Part shown: one piece after another, positions 47,231 to 60,413 of the stretch | How positions within the stretch are numbered: position 1 is the stretch's first letter | Layout of the letters: every line of letters begins with the position of its first letter | NCBI GenBank assembly: GCA_022749755.1 | Contig: CM040442.1 | Coordinates: 631,408-695,407, forward strand | Origin: Azadirachta indica | Taxonomy: Eukaryota > Streptophyta > Magnoliopsida > Sapindales > Meliaceae | Direction: 5' to 3' | Length of the DNA: 64,000 nt | Made by a program: the position numbers and the translations under genes | The notes under the pieces: generated by a model | Seen by the model: only the letters and a program-made list of their open reading frames with translations | The model's database searches: none | Told to the model about the DNA's origin: nothing

Positions 47231-50200
47231 GGCAACCACATGTGCAGAGATAAAGCTGCATTTTCTGATTTGGATGAATCTTTCCGCAATATCGTGAAGT
47301 TTGGAGATAATTCTACAATCACTGTCATGGGAAAAGGGAAGGTAAAAATCCAAACAAAGAATAAGCGTAGTCAAGTTGTCTCTAATGTTCTTTATGTTCC
47401 AGATTTTAAATCAAATCTACTCAGTGTGGGTCAACTTCAAGAGAAAGGGTATGCAGAATTCAGGGTTCCAAGCTGGGATTGATTGCTAAAGTTAGCATAA
47501 TAATAAATCGCATGTTTCCTTTATATCTTCAAAATGCTAGCATTCCTGCTTCTCAGCAAAATTGAAAGATCCAGCTTGGCTATATCATCTTCGATATGGG
47601 CACCTACATTTTGGGGGTTTAAAGACTTTACAGCAGAAGAAAATGGTGTCAGGTCTTCCACAATTTGCATCTCCCTCTAAAATTTGAGAAGATTGTGTTG
47701 TTAACAAACAACATCGCAATTGCTTTCCAAAAGGAAAATCTTGGAGAGCAAAGAAAGCGTTAGAACTAGTTCATTTTGATCTATGCGGGCCCATAAGTCC
47801 CATGTCTAATGAAGGTAAACGGTATTTCATTACGTTCGTTGATGATTATAGTCGGAAGACTTGGGTTCATTTCGTGCAGGAAAAATCAGAAGCTTTTACA
47901 ACTTTTAAGAATTTCAAAGCAGTAGCTGAGAAAGAAGCTGGTAGTCTTATAAAAGTTCTTCGTATTGATCGTGGTGGGGAATACAACTCACAAGAATTTG
48001 CAGATTTTTGTGAGATGCATGGAATCAAGAGGTAACTTACGGCAGCTTACACGCCTCAACAAAATGGTGTCTGTGAAAGGAAAAATCGCACAATTCTAAA
48101 CATAATGTGGAGCCTTTTAGAAGGAAGCGGCATTTCAAAAAGTTTTTGGCCTGAAGCAGTTAACTGGAGTATTCATATTTGGAATAGAAGTCCCATTCTT
48201 GCTGTTTAAAATATGACTTCAGAAGAACCTTGGAGCGAATGAAGACCAGCAGTAGATTATTTCAGAATTTTTGGGTGTATTGCTTATGCCCATATTCTAG
48301 ATGAGAAGAAGAAGAAGATGGATGAAAAAGGGGAAAAATGTATTTTCTTTGGTGTTAGTGATCAGTTAAAAGCCTACAGGCTATATAATCCTAACACTAA
48401 GAAAATCATTATCAGCGGCGATGTCATTTTTGATGAAGAAAAGACGTGGGCATGGAATGAAGATATTACTAGATGGGAAATTCAAGCAGATTTTGGCGAT
48501 GAAAATGATGGGATAGTGCAACAGGTTTCAGAAAACGAGCAACAAGTTTCACAGCAGCTCAAAATCCAATTCCAACAGCTCAACAAAGCCCGATTGAAGC
48601 AGATAGACGAGAAGATACTGCGAGCAGCTCACGACCGTTACACATCAGAAGAAGACAAGTATGGATACTAGATTATGAAGTACCTGGAGTTGATCAATCT
48701 GAAAACCCACTCACATATTTTGCTTTTTTCTCATATCGTGATTCTTCAGTTTTAAAGATGCTGTCAAGGAATTAAAATGGCAGAAGGCAAAGGATGATGA
48801 AATTGCAGCTATTAAAAGAACACTTGGGAATTAACAGATCTTCCAAAAGGAAATAAAACAATTTGTGTCAAGTGAGTTTACAAGACAAAGATAAAGGAGA
48901 ACGATGAAGCTGACAAATATAAGGCACGACTTGTAGCTAAAGGCTATAAGCAAGAATTTGGTGTTGGTTACAGAGAAGTTTTTGCTCCAGTTGTCAGACA
49001 TGACACAATTAGACTGGTGATTGCAATGGCAACACAAAACTCATGGCCTATTTTTCAGTTAGATGTGAAATCAGCGTTTCTGCATGAAGAATTGTAGGAA
49101 CAGGTATTTGTTGATCAACCCTCCGGTTGTGTGAAGTTTGGTAATGAACATAAAGTTTATAAGCTGAAAAAGGCTTTGTATGGCCTAAAACAAGCACCGA
49201 GAGCTTGGTACACCCTCTATAGATGCTTATTTTTTAAAAGAAGGATTCCACAAATACCTATATGAGCACACACTTTATATTAAAATTGATGATGAAGGAA
49301 AAATTATTATTGTGTGCTCATATGTAGGTGATCTTATTTATGTTGGAAATGATAAGGCCATGCTTGAATGTTTTAAATAGTCTACGATGATGGAGTTTGA
49401 TATGTCTGATCTTGGTGTGATGCATTATTTTCTTGGCATTGAAGTGGTGCAATCTTCTACGGGAATTTTTATTTCTCAAAATAAATATGTGCGAGAAATT
49501 TTAGATAGGTTCCAGATGAAGAATTGTAATTCTCTTAGTACGCCAATAGAGATGGGTTTGAAGCTTGTGAAAGATCCAGCAGGAAAGAAAGTTGACAGCA
49601 TGCTTTATAAGCAGATGATAGGGAATTTAATGTATTTAATCGCAACTCGCCCAGATATTATGCATGCTATTGCTTGAATTAGCAGGTACATGGAAAATCT
49701 AAAGGAGTTGCATCTTTTAGCTGCCAAAAGAATTTTTAGATACTTGTAGGGAACAATTGATTTTGGATTGTTTTACAAGCCAGGAGAAAAGTCAGATTTA
49801 ATTGGGTTCACAGACAATGATTATACTGGAGATCTTGATGACAGAGAGCACTTTTGGTTATGTTTTTATAATGGGTTCAGGAGCTGTTTCATGGTCATCA
49901 AAGAAGCAGCCTATTGTGACTTTATCAACTGCTGAAGCCGAATACGTAGCTGCAACATCTTGTGTTTGTCAAGCTATTTGGTTGAGAAAGATTCTTGAAG
50001 AACTTTATTTCAAGCAGGAAGGGCCTAATTTCTTTTTCCGTGATAATTCCTGTTCTATATGAACAAAGTAAGCATATAGATGAGAGGTATCACTTCTTGC
50101 GTAATTTGGTAGAGGATGGGGCAATTGATCTTACTTACTACAAGAGTGAAGATCAGGTTGCTGATATATTTACCAAGCCCCTCAAATTGGCAGTATTCTT

Positions 50201-50285
50201 GAGGCTCAGGAAGCTCCTTCGTGTTTGTAATTGGAAGAATTCAATTTTGAGGAAGCGTGTTTCTTATTTTTTTTCTTTAAACTGA
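47231..50285 (+). pseudogene. Copia pol, broken (right arm)
   Basis: Mirror of 35006-38060. Pieces: pre-integrase NVLYVPDFKSNLLSVG (about 47383-47433), integrase FVDDYSRKTWV and RIDRGGEY (47802-48035), reverse transcriptase with YVGD in place of YVDD (49320-49334) and GVMHYFLGIEV (49387-49677), RNase H STAEAEYVAA (49802-50062) and the tail VADIFTKPL (49995-50285). All stops and frame changes are shared with the left arm, so they predate the duplication. Confidence 0.8.
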
Positions 50286-50662
50286 TGTTTGAAAACATTC
50301 AGTTTAAGGGAGGGAATGTTATAATTTAATGGGTAGTTTATTTCCTATTTTTAAGAAACAATGGGCATGTTCTTTACATTAGTTTAGGAAAACATGTTTA
50401 GTGGTTATTTTAATATTGCATTTTTTTAGCATTAGTGGCGCATGTTTTGTCATGGCAATCATGGATAGTAATGGGTAGTTACACATATGATCATGGGTAA
50501 CTTTATTTGCCTATGTAAGGATTGATGTAATTGAATTATTTTATCAAAGTAAATTGTATTTCTTATTTTACATTGTTCATTTGCCATCATTCTTAGTAAA
50601 TTTTTCTAAACAATTTACTTTCACAATTATGAGATACAACATCAGGGTCAAGGCAGTTACAT

Positions 50663-52463
50663 ATAACCAAGAAAACTTGAGAAAGCTTATGAAAAGAAGA
50701 CACCTCTTTCTACAATTTTGACCCCTTTCTCTCTTCAGTAAAGGACTTCATTATTATATAAAGTAAAGAACATGTTTAATAATCGAACAGAGAGAACCTC
50801 ATACAAGACTACCTAGATTATAGAAAATGAAATTCTGTTATTGGTCAGAGCTGCCTTCGCCGAACCCTGCGTAGATTTAGCGTCATTTCTGGCGAGCTTC
50901 ATATCATCCAGGAATTTTTGCAATCCAGTATTACTAAAGAACGGCCTCATTAAATATCATGTTGGCGGCAATGTACGAAGGTAAGATTTGTTTGGACAGG
51001 AATGTTTTCTTTCATGGAAGTCAATATTTTTTCATAAACCTTTCTGCAGCACTAATTGAAGCAAGAGCCGTTATTTAGCTTGGAACCCCCTGATACTTAA
51101 TTTCTTGGAGACGTACGGCCGGTACTATGTTGGAGTTTATTGTCAAATATACATCCGTATTTTGGATACTTGATAAGGTTACAAATCTGAGGGCGGCTTA
51201 AGATCCTACACATGCATCCGCATCCGATGGCTTCATATTGAGGCTTTGCCTAAAAACTTTTAAATTTTTGTGCAAAAGCCACATTAAAGGAAATCCATTT
51301 CATTATTACATTAAAATTATACACCTTTCATAAAGACGCAGTGTATATTATCTCAGACCATCACAATATTACATCACAATATGATATAATTGTTTTTTAT
51401 AATTAATTATGAATGAAGGAAGATAGAGACCAGATATTCGTTCAACCAGAGACTTCAATAGCCTTGACATCAGGCTTCTTCACTTCTACCTTTGGAACTA
51501 TAACAGTAAGAACTCCATTCGCCATTGGAGCCTTAATCTGGTCCTTTTTCACATTCTCTGGCAGCCTAAACCTCCTTGAGAACATACCACTACTGCGCTC
51601 GACGTGATGCCAGGTATCGTTCTTGTCTCCCTTCTCAGTATTCCTCTGTCCGCCAATTTGAAACACCCTGTTATCTTCAATCTCTACCTTCACTTCCTCT
51701 TTCTTCAGTCCCGGAAGATCGGCCTTGAAAACGTAAGCTTCAGGGGTTTCTTTCCAGTCTACGCAGGCATTCACAAAAGCAGAGGTTTCTTAAGGGAACT
51801 GAAAGGAAAGTGAAGATAAAGAAGAAGGGAAAGAAAAGTCCCTGAATGGATCCCAAACATCAAGAGAAAATGGATCAAAGACGCTGCTAAACTGCGTCGG
51901 TTTCCGAAGAAGCTTGGAATCAACGACATTTTTTCTCACTCTGTTTGATTAACTGTTGATGCTGATGATTGCCTGCTTGAACTTGCTAATATGAAGCATG
52001 AACAAGTGTTGGGTAATATTTAAGAAGCGCAAGACATTTCTAGTAATTTCGCGGGCAATCGAAATCGTTTTAGTTTTGGTTAACGAAGGTTCTAAATTCT
52101 CCGAGTTATAATCTCGGGTTAACTAGAACGCTTTGGATGTCGGTTGTGTTGGGCTGTCAAGCCCAAGCTTTATTACATACAACGGGAAACAAGGAGAGGC
52201 CCAGCGTTAAGTCGGTCAAATGAAGTTCTATGTTTTAATTTTTTTTTTTTATTTACATATATATATATATATATATATATTGTTATCACTTCACTCATCG
52301 GGGTCACAACATGTTGTCTCAGTATTATTTTTTCTGGATGACAAGGCGTCTTTATTTATTGGATTGGACGACTGGATTCAAATATGATATTGTGTTGGAA
52401 GTGATTTTAGGAAAAACTCTCTCGTAGAAAAGAGTACCCTCCACCACTCTGTTTAAACGTTCT
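50663..52463 (-). repeat. HSP20 tandem-duplication unit 2 (right arm)
   Basis: Mirror of 32830-34630, with the direct-repeat partner at about 57150-59790 in this arm. Confidence 0.65.
51442..51929 (-). pseudogene. Class I HSP20 pseudogene B, right arm
   Basis: Mirror of 33364-33851. Same ATG (51929), same frame-shifting insertion and same TAA before the alpha-crystallin domain. Domain residues are identical to the left copy, ending KAIEVSG at 51442. Confidence 0.8.
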
Positions 52464-52549
52464 CCATCTGCAGCATTGAAATTATTTTTGTAACAAATTG
52501 CCGAAATTTCTTGCTATTAATGTTTTCTAGTTTTCAAGCAGTTATTGGA

Positions 52550-55500
52550 GGATAAGGATCCTCTCCTTATGTCTCCGGGGCTTCTGAGGATACAGTGACG
52601 CATGGCAAAGAGAAAAATTAAGAGTTGAGATTATATTATACAAATTTAACTATTTAATTTAAAAACCTGCCATATAAAAAATTATCATATTAAATAGTTA
52701 AAAAAAAAATCTAAATTACCTATTTTCGTTATCTCCAAATTTAACATCCATCTATCTTTTTCTCCCTTCATCGACGGCCGCTTCTCTTCCTCCCTCCTCA
52801 TTTTCCTTTGCCAAGAATCCACCACTCAACAACTTTAAGCCAAAGTTGAAATAAAAATTATATATATAGTATAAGTATGGGTGACAATTTTAGACCTAAT
52901 CCGCGAACACGATACTAAACTGACATAAAAATTTCAAATTTGAATTGAGATCAGTCAACACGATTAATAATCGTGTTAGATTCTGTCATCTATTTATTAA
53001 TCGGGTTGTGTACGGGTTGGACTTTCTCAACTCACTAATCAATTTAATAACATGATTAATATTCGGGTAATTAGGTCATGTCAACTTGCCAACCCGTTTA
53101 ATGACACGATTATTATTCAAGTAATCGAATCGCGTCAATCGCCAATTTATTTAATCACCTATTTTATTAATCGAATTGTATGTGAATTTTACCTTTTCAA
53201 CCCGCCAACGTGTTTAATGATACGATCATTATTTGGATAATTAAGTCGTGTCAACTTGCCAACTCGTTTAATGATACGGTTATTATTCAAATAATTGGGT
53301 CATGTCAACCAATTAAACCATTTAATGATATAGTTAATATTTTAAAAAAATTTGTGACTATTAAGATTCGAATCCAAATCTTCAAAGTTATAATGTGGCT
53401 TAAGTATATAGTACACTTATATGGTAAAGTGTATCATTTAATTTTCAAACTAAAGTGTATCAACATAAATACCTTAAGGCATATTGCTGCAATAATGTAT
53501 TTACTTTTTATTATAATTGGAGGCTAATTATTTTAAGAAAAAAGTGAAGATAAATTAATTAAATTAATACTTTTCATTTTGATAAAAATTTTGACATTAT
53601 CTTAATTAATATATGATAAAAAACTTATTATAAATTAAATCTATTGTAACACAATTTGAATATTTGCATATATATAGTAATTTAAGTCTATTGGTAAATA
53701 ATTTATACTTTGTACATTGATAAATGATAATAGAGGTGACGTATTAGTTAATTAGCATGTTATTTTTCTAAAACTTTCAAATTTAATTGCTAACACTTAT
53801 TAATTAATAATATTAATGTATGACTATTACATTAATAAGATTATGAAAATTAATAACTATTTAATATGTTATAAAAAATAATAATTGTGTCAAAATGGTT
53901 ATATTAAATATTTATAAGTATGTGAGACTCAAAAATTAAATTTTCAACTACTAAATTAACTTAATCAATAAATAAATATACATACACCATGTTATATACT
54001 ATATACATTAGATGAATGATTAAATGAATAATGATTCCAAAAATTTAAAACAATAGTGAGAACAAAATTATCTAATTAAAAATAAATCTAAATCAAAAAA
54101 TGAAAAGAAAAAATTTATTTAAACTTTTTGTAAGAAATAATGCAAAAAAATATAAAAATAAAGAACTAATTTTTATTAAAACTATAATTATTTTTATTTT
54201 TAAGAATAATAATTGAATAATATGTTTTTAGATAATAAAAGTTTACAAAAAAATCTTATCCATAATCAAGTTTTATAAAACTTCATGTTCATAAATAGTT
54301 TTTACAAGAAATTTAAATTTTTTCTATTTTCTTCTTTGATTTTATTGTAAAAATTAAAATAAAAAAGAAAAGAAATAAATGCATTACATTATGTTTTTAA
54401 TTTTTTAATTTTTTTATTGTTAGTAATTTTTTAATTTGAAAATACTTTTCATTAAATAATTTTATTTTAAGTACTTGTAATAATTTAGCATTCACAATTT
54501 AAAATAATTATATGTAAAATAAGTAACATTATAATATAAGAAAAACTTAAAATATGATATAAATAAATAATGTTTTCACAATTTAAATAAAAATATAGTT
54601 GTAACTCAATAGTTAAAATTGTATTAAACTAAGCTCTTGGATTCGATTATCTACATTACAATTTTTTTATTTAAATTAAATAGGTTAACGGATCAATCCA
54701 ATTATTCGAATAACAAACGGGTCAATCCAACACGATTATCCAATTAATAAATGGGTTAATGGGTCATGTTGTGTTATCCGTTTAATAAATAGGTTGTGTC
54801 TGAATTGAAAACTTTTGACAACTTGATTATCTGAATAATAAACGGGTCAATTCAACACAATTATATGATTAATAAAGTGGTTAATAGGTCGTGTTGTGAA
54901 GTTATTTGGTTAAACCGATTATTCGAATAATAAATGGGTCAATCCGACATGATTACCCGATTAATAAATAGGTTAAATTATCGTGTCGTGTCACCCATTT
55001 AATAAATGGATCATGTGCGGATTGATTTAAATTAAATGAGTTAACGGGTTAACCCAATTATCTGAATATTAAACGGGTCGATCTGACACGATTATTCGAC
55101 TAATAAATGGGTTAATGGGTCATGTCGTGTTTAATAAATGAGTCATGTCTGAGTTGAAAACCCTTGACATGATTAATAAATGGATCATGTATCCTATTAA
55201 TGAGTCGTGTATCTGATTATCGGAATAATAAATAAGTCAATCTGACACAATTACTCAATTAATAAATGGGTTAATGGGTTGTGTCGTGTCACTTATTTAA
55301 TAAATGGTTCGTATTTGAGTTGAAAACTCTTGACACGATTAATAAATGGGTCATGTTCAAAACACTGGTTTAATAAATGAGTTGTGTCTGAATTTAAAAA
55401 CCCTTAACACGATTAATAAATGAGTCAAGTTAACGAGTCAATCTGACAAGATTATTCGATTAATATGTAAGTTAATAAGTCGTGTTATGAAGTTAACAGA

Positions 55501-56789
55501 TCAACTCAATTATCCAAACAATCAGGTCATGTATAAATTGATTTAAATTAAACAGGTTAACCTAATTATCCGAATAATAAACGGGTCAATCCGACATGAT
55601 TACCTGATTAATAAATGGGTTAATGGGTCTTATCGTGTCATCTGTTTAATAAATAGATTGTGTATAGGTTAAAAATCCTTAACACAATTAATAAATAGAT
55701 CATATACCCTATTAATGGGTCGTATACTTGATTATTCGAATAATAAACGGGTCAATCTGACACAATTATTCAATTAATAAATTACTTAATGCGTCATATT
55801 ATGTCACCCATTTAATAAATGGGTCATATTTGAGTTGAAAACTCCTAACATAATTAATAAATAGGTCATATTCCAAACATTCGTTTAATAAATAAGTCCT
55901 ATTTGAGTTGAAAACTCTTGAAACAATTAATATATAGATCATATTTAAGTAGAGGACTGTTGACACCATTAATTGTTTGACATGATCCAAAAACGAGCTA
56001 TGAATCCGAATTGCCACCTAGGACAAGAGCAAGCCAAGACAAGAAGAACAACGATAAGCAAATCATAACTTTAGAGTTTCCTACAGAATTTGCGACTGTA
56101 GCTCCTTTATTTGCGCAAGGATAGTGTCGGAGCCAAGCAAAAAGCTTGCCCAGAGACGACTGCAGAAAAAAGTGCTAGAACTAGACATATTGCCAATGCA
56201 TTGAATTTTTCCATTTGTGCCATTTGCAATTTGCAAGAAGATCAAGAGGTTTTAATTTGCAACATTAAGAAAATACAAGCAAATAAGCAATCCCAACATC
56301 AGCTATAATTATGAAAATTCTATAACGTTTCATTCAAACTTCAAAACTCAATTACTAAGGCCATAACAAATAGAAATACAGTAACTTAACTTCACATCCT
56401 AATTTATATCTTCAAAATCCGCAACCTCAGCATTCCAAAATCTGCAACCAATTTGTATTTTCCAGAAATCTTATTAAAATGAGAAAAATAGCTATAAAAA
56501 ATGAAGAGGGAAGAAGAGAAGCAAGGACAAAGTAGGTTCTTGGCGAAGGAAAATGAGGACGAAGAAAGAGAAGCGATTGGCGATGAAGGGGTAAGAAAAT
56601 AGACGGATGTTCAATTTAGGGATAATGAAAATAGGTGATTTAGAATTTTTTTTGTTTTAACTATTTAATATGGTAAGTTTTAGAATTAAATAGTGAAATT
56701 GGTATAATATAATCTCAAGCCTTATTTACCATGTGTCACTGGATCCTCAAAAGTTTAAGAGGCACAAGACGAGGAGAGGATTCTTATCC
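52550..56789. mobile_element. Mutator-like/foldback element (right arm)
   Basis: Mirror of 28503-32746: terminal repeats at 52550-52845 and about 56490-56789, with subterminal arrays at 52895-53320 and 54670-56020. The length differs from the left copy by a few bases through small indels (for example AAATTTCAAATTTG near 52928). No transposase frame. Confidence 0.65.
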
Positions 56790-57765
56790 CTTTACAAAAT
56801 AGGACCTGATTAACATAACATGATAATGTGATATCGCTTTGTTTTAGCATTTAGAAGAAGAGCAAGGTAATGAGTATAAGAAATAAAAGAATTGGAAGTA
56901 CAAATACACTAATAGTTGGAAAAATATTGATTATTTTTCGGGTCTCAATGGTCATTAAACGGACATGTTATATTTTTTTCTGTAAAGACAGAACCTTGAA
57001 GGGAGGCCTAAAATTTCATCCTTGTTAAACAGTTATTCCAAATAAATCTGTTACTCCACAAATAAGTGTGTACATACATATGGCCAAATATGAATAGAAG
57101 AAAAGGCTTTGTTTGTAACTTCATCAACAAATATGCATGTGAAGAAATAGAGGTGATAACCAACAAAACTTGAGAAAGCTTATGACAAGAAGGTACCTTT
57201 CTATAATTCTAATGGAGGACTTAAATCATTATATAAACTTCTTTTGGTAGTTTGTGTCAAATGGGGATGAATTACAGGAACAAGAGAATCACCAGGCAAG
57301 ACAGTGAAAAATGCTGGAAATTAAAATAAATTGGAAAGAAAGAATCAGATACTTTCCTCTCTTGGGCTTCTTGAACATCAAATTGATAGATCTACAAACA
57401 TCAATGGAGTTTGTCTCAAACATATCAATAGAAACTTTGCGACATTTAGGCTATACAACAGATAAAGGTCACAACTGCAGATGAGAGTGTCACAAGACTG
57501 AAATGCAAATATTTGTTCTAGTGGACAATGATGGAACCGGGTGATGGAACACAGGAATTTAATCGAATTCAATCAACCGAGACAGGCCTATATAGAGACT
57601 ACATAGAATTAGCAAGTGAACCTCTGTTATTGGTAAGGGCAGCTTACATAGAATCTAGCACAGGTTTTGAGTGAAGTTCATATCATCAAGGTATTTTTGC
57701 AATCAAAATAATAATAGATATTAAACAATGGCCTATAATTTAATAATTAAAGAGCATATGATTTA

Positions 57766-58101
57766 GTGGACGTGAATGGTTCAAAACTTCATTTGGAGCT
57801 CTTCCATGAAGACTACTCCTTCAATTTAACTGCTAATTATTATGTCAAGTTTGGGAAATCAACTCTAATTATACGAAGTGTCCTGCAGTCCTGTCATATT
57901 CCATTCCTTGAAGATCCTCAAACCCTTTTCTATTATTTCTTGAAAACTGCTGCTATTATGTTTGAGTTAATAGTCAAGCATTATATATCTATCGTCAAAT
58001 TTGATGATGCTTCATTATTTTCAAGAGTTCATAAGGTTATAAATCCAATCTCTGAAGGACGCACAATATCTCTATATAAATCCGGCAAATATGTCGGATG
58101 A
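57766..58101 (+). other. Uncharacterised 111-codon frame (right arm)
   Basis: Mirror of 27191-27526 with identical translation. No family recognised. Broken in the paralogous block, so probably not a gene. Confidence 0.2.
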
Positions 58102-58321
58102 CTTCAGCTTTGAGGTTTTGCTAAAATCAAATCTAAAGCGAGAATACAAAGTTTAAAAGAACTATCAGTACAAATTGCAAAAGATGTATTGAAAGTAACC
58201 TCACTTTATTATTACATTAATTAAGAACAATATTACTTACACACCTGATAATCTATTATTCTATAACATCACACATTTTTTTTTTTTTTTTGAATTAGGA
58301 AGATAACAAACAGAGATTCCT

Positions 58322-58802
58322 TCAACCAGAAATTTCAATGGCCTTCATATAAGGCTTTTTAACTTCTGCCTTGGGAACAGTAACAGTAAGAACTCCATTC
58401 TCCATTGAAGCCTTAATCTGATCCATTTTCACATTCTCCAGCAGCCTAAACCTCCTCGTGAACATGCCACTGCTACGCTCCACGCGATGCCAAGTGTCGT
58501 TCTTGTCTTCCTTCTCAATATTCCTCTGTCTGCTAATCTGGAGCACCCTATCATCTTTAATCTCCACTTTTACTTCCTCTTTCTTCAGACTCGGAAGATC
58601 GGCCTTGAACACGTGAGCTTCCGAGGTCTCCTTCCAGTCCACCCGAGTGTTTACAAAAGTAGAGGTCTATTGAGGGAAGTAAGAGGAAAGTGAAGAAGAA
58701 GACGAAGGAAAAGGGATGTCCCTGATGGATCCCAAATGTCGAGGGAGAATGGATCAAAAATGTTACTGCGTCGGTTTCCAAAGAAGCTTGGAATCAACTA
58801 CC
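58322..58802 (-). pseudogene. Class I HSP20 pseudogene A, right arm
   Basis: Mirror of 26491-26971, with the same lost start codon, deletion and TAG in the N-terminal arm and the same open alpha-crystallin domain. The heat-shock element is mirrored near 59007-59027. Confidence 0.75.
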
Positions 58803-59042
58803 TCTTTTCTCGAAGAGTGAGAGGTTTAAATGAAATGAAGGTATTAGACTGAATACTGATACCGATGACTGGTTGCTCGAACTTGCTGATATGAAGGCTT
58901 CTCAGTCTTGTGTATATATAGCAAGCGCAGGAGATTTCTAGTAAGTCTGCGGCAATCGACGATCGTTTTCGTTTTCGTTTTCGTTTTGATTGATAAAGGC
59001 TCTGGTGAATTCTAGAAGTTGAAACTTTTTGGGCTCGCTAGA

Positions 59043-60413
59043 AGGTTCTGTATTTTGCTTGTTTAGGGATTTAAAGCCCAAGTACGGTTACACGGAATGG
59101 GAAAGGCCTAGCCTTAAATCAATTGAAAAGAAATTAATTGTCCCTTTAATTTGACATTTTTATTGATTAAAAAAATTTTTTTTTAATAATAAAAATTCTT
59201 TTAAAATTTTTTAATGTCATTTAATTGATAATAAAAAAAAATTTTAGAATTAAAAAAGTTATTTTTCTTCTATTGGAAGAAACTTAAAATTTAGGTTTTT
59301 AACAGTAAAACTTCTCTAACTTTTTTAAAAGATAAAATTATTTAAAATACTTTTATTTTATTTTAAAAATTCTGCGTTATTTCTTTAAAATAAAATATTA
59401 AAAATTTGTCTATTAAAGTAATTATTCAAATTTTCTCAAAAGTTATTTGTAATAACCAAACGATTAATAAACTTTTGTTAAAAACTCTACTCATAAAAAT
59501 TTTACAAGTAAAAGCACTACTTTAAAAAAATTTATTTGAAAAACTACACCAAACGGATCCTAAAACGAGTTCTTTTATTTTTATCTTTTTTATTATTGTA
59601 ATGTCGGATCATGACATGTCACCTTAATGTTAGTTTTTTGGATGACATAGCGTTCTTATTTATTGGACTGGAAGACAAAGTGGCCTGTTTACGCATGAAA
59701 TTTGTATATGATGCGCTACTACAAAAAGTTTTAGGAAACTTTTCTTCTGCAAGCTTACTGAGATTGGTGATATTATGTTAACAACTAAACCAAACTCTCT
59801 AGAACATTTTGTTGATTATTGTAGTTGGAAAGACTTTTATAAAATTTTGATAAAATGAGATAATCGACAGTTAAAAAAAAAGCAAAATGTTGGAAAATAT
59901 TTTTGCATTAACATTTAAATTGATTTGTGTAATCAACATTACATGTATATAAGAGTTATTAGATTATCCCTTATATAGGCATGTAAAGCTCAGTCTCGTT
60001 AATACTAGAGATATTAACCTCTAATTTTAATCTTTTCTAAATTTTAAAGAAGATTATGACACATCACATTTAAAAAATTTTATAGGATTAAAATTTTAAT
60101 TTATTTTTAAAGACAGGGATGATTGTTTGTAGGAGTAAAATATTCACAATAACAACTTTTCCGTGGAGTGGAAACCTGGTTCCAAGCTCAAAATGATTTC
60201 ACACCAGAACCATTGTAACATTTTAGAGAATCAATATCATGAGAGCTAAAATATATGCCAGTGCTCAAAACGTCAACAAATCTTTATAATTATAAACATC
60301 AAATGTAAAATTTATAAGCAAGCCAATTGTTCAAGCCTAAGATCTTATAGGTATAATATATTACAAGTACTGGCGGTTAAAAGTAAAGGTGGTCCACCTC
60401 GATGTTACTTTGA
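59043..60413. other. Intergenic, AT-rich (right arm)
   Basis: Mirror of 24882-26250. No gene. The substitutions that distinguish the arms lie near 59465-60205. Confidence 0.4.

Larger units (their letters stand above)
45893..50612 (+). mobile_element. Dead copia LTR retrotransposon (right arm)
   Basis: Mirror copy of 34679-39395, on the plus strand: 5' LTR 45893 to about 46174, primer site TGGTATCAGAGCCA 46177-46190, purine tract at 50306-50316, 3' LTR 50317-50612 (TGTTATAA...CTAAACA). The bases flanking the LTRs (TTTTA and ATTTA) are near but not identical, so the target duplication is uncertain. Confidence 0.85.
57150..59790 (-). repeat. HSP20 tandem-duplication unit 1 (right arm)
   Basis: Mirror of 25500-28140. 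Confidence 0.65.

Noticed and set aside
45888..50617. TTTTA/ATTTA as target-site duplication of the copia element
   Set aside because: Only four of five bases agree in AT-rich flanks, and the exact LTR ends are slightly uncertain.
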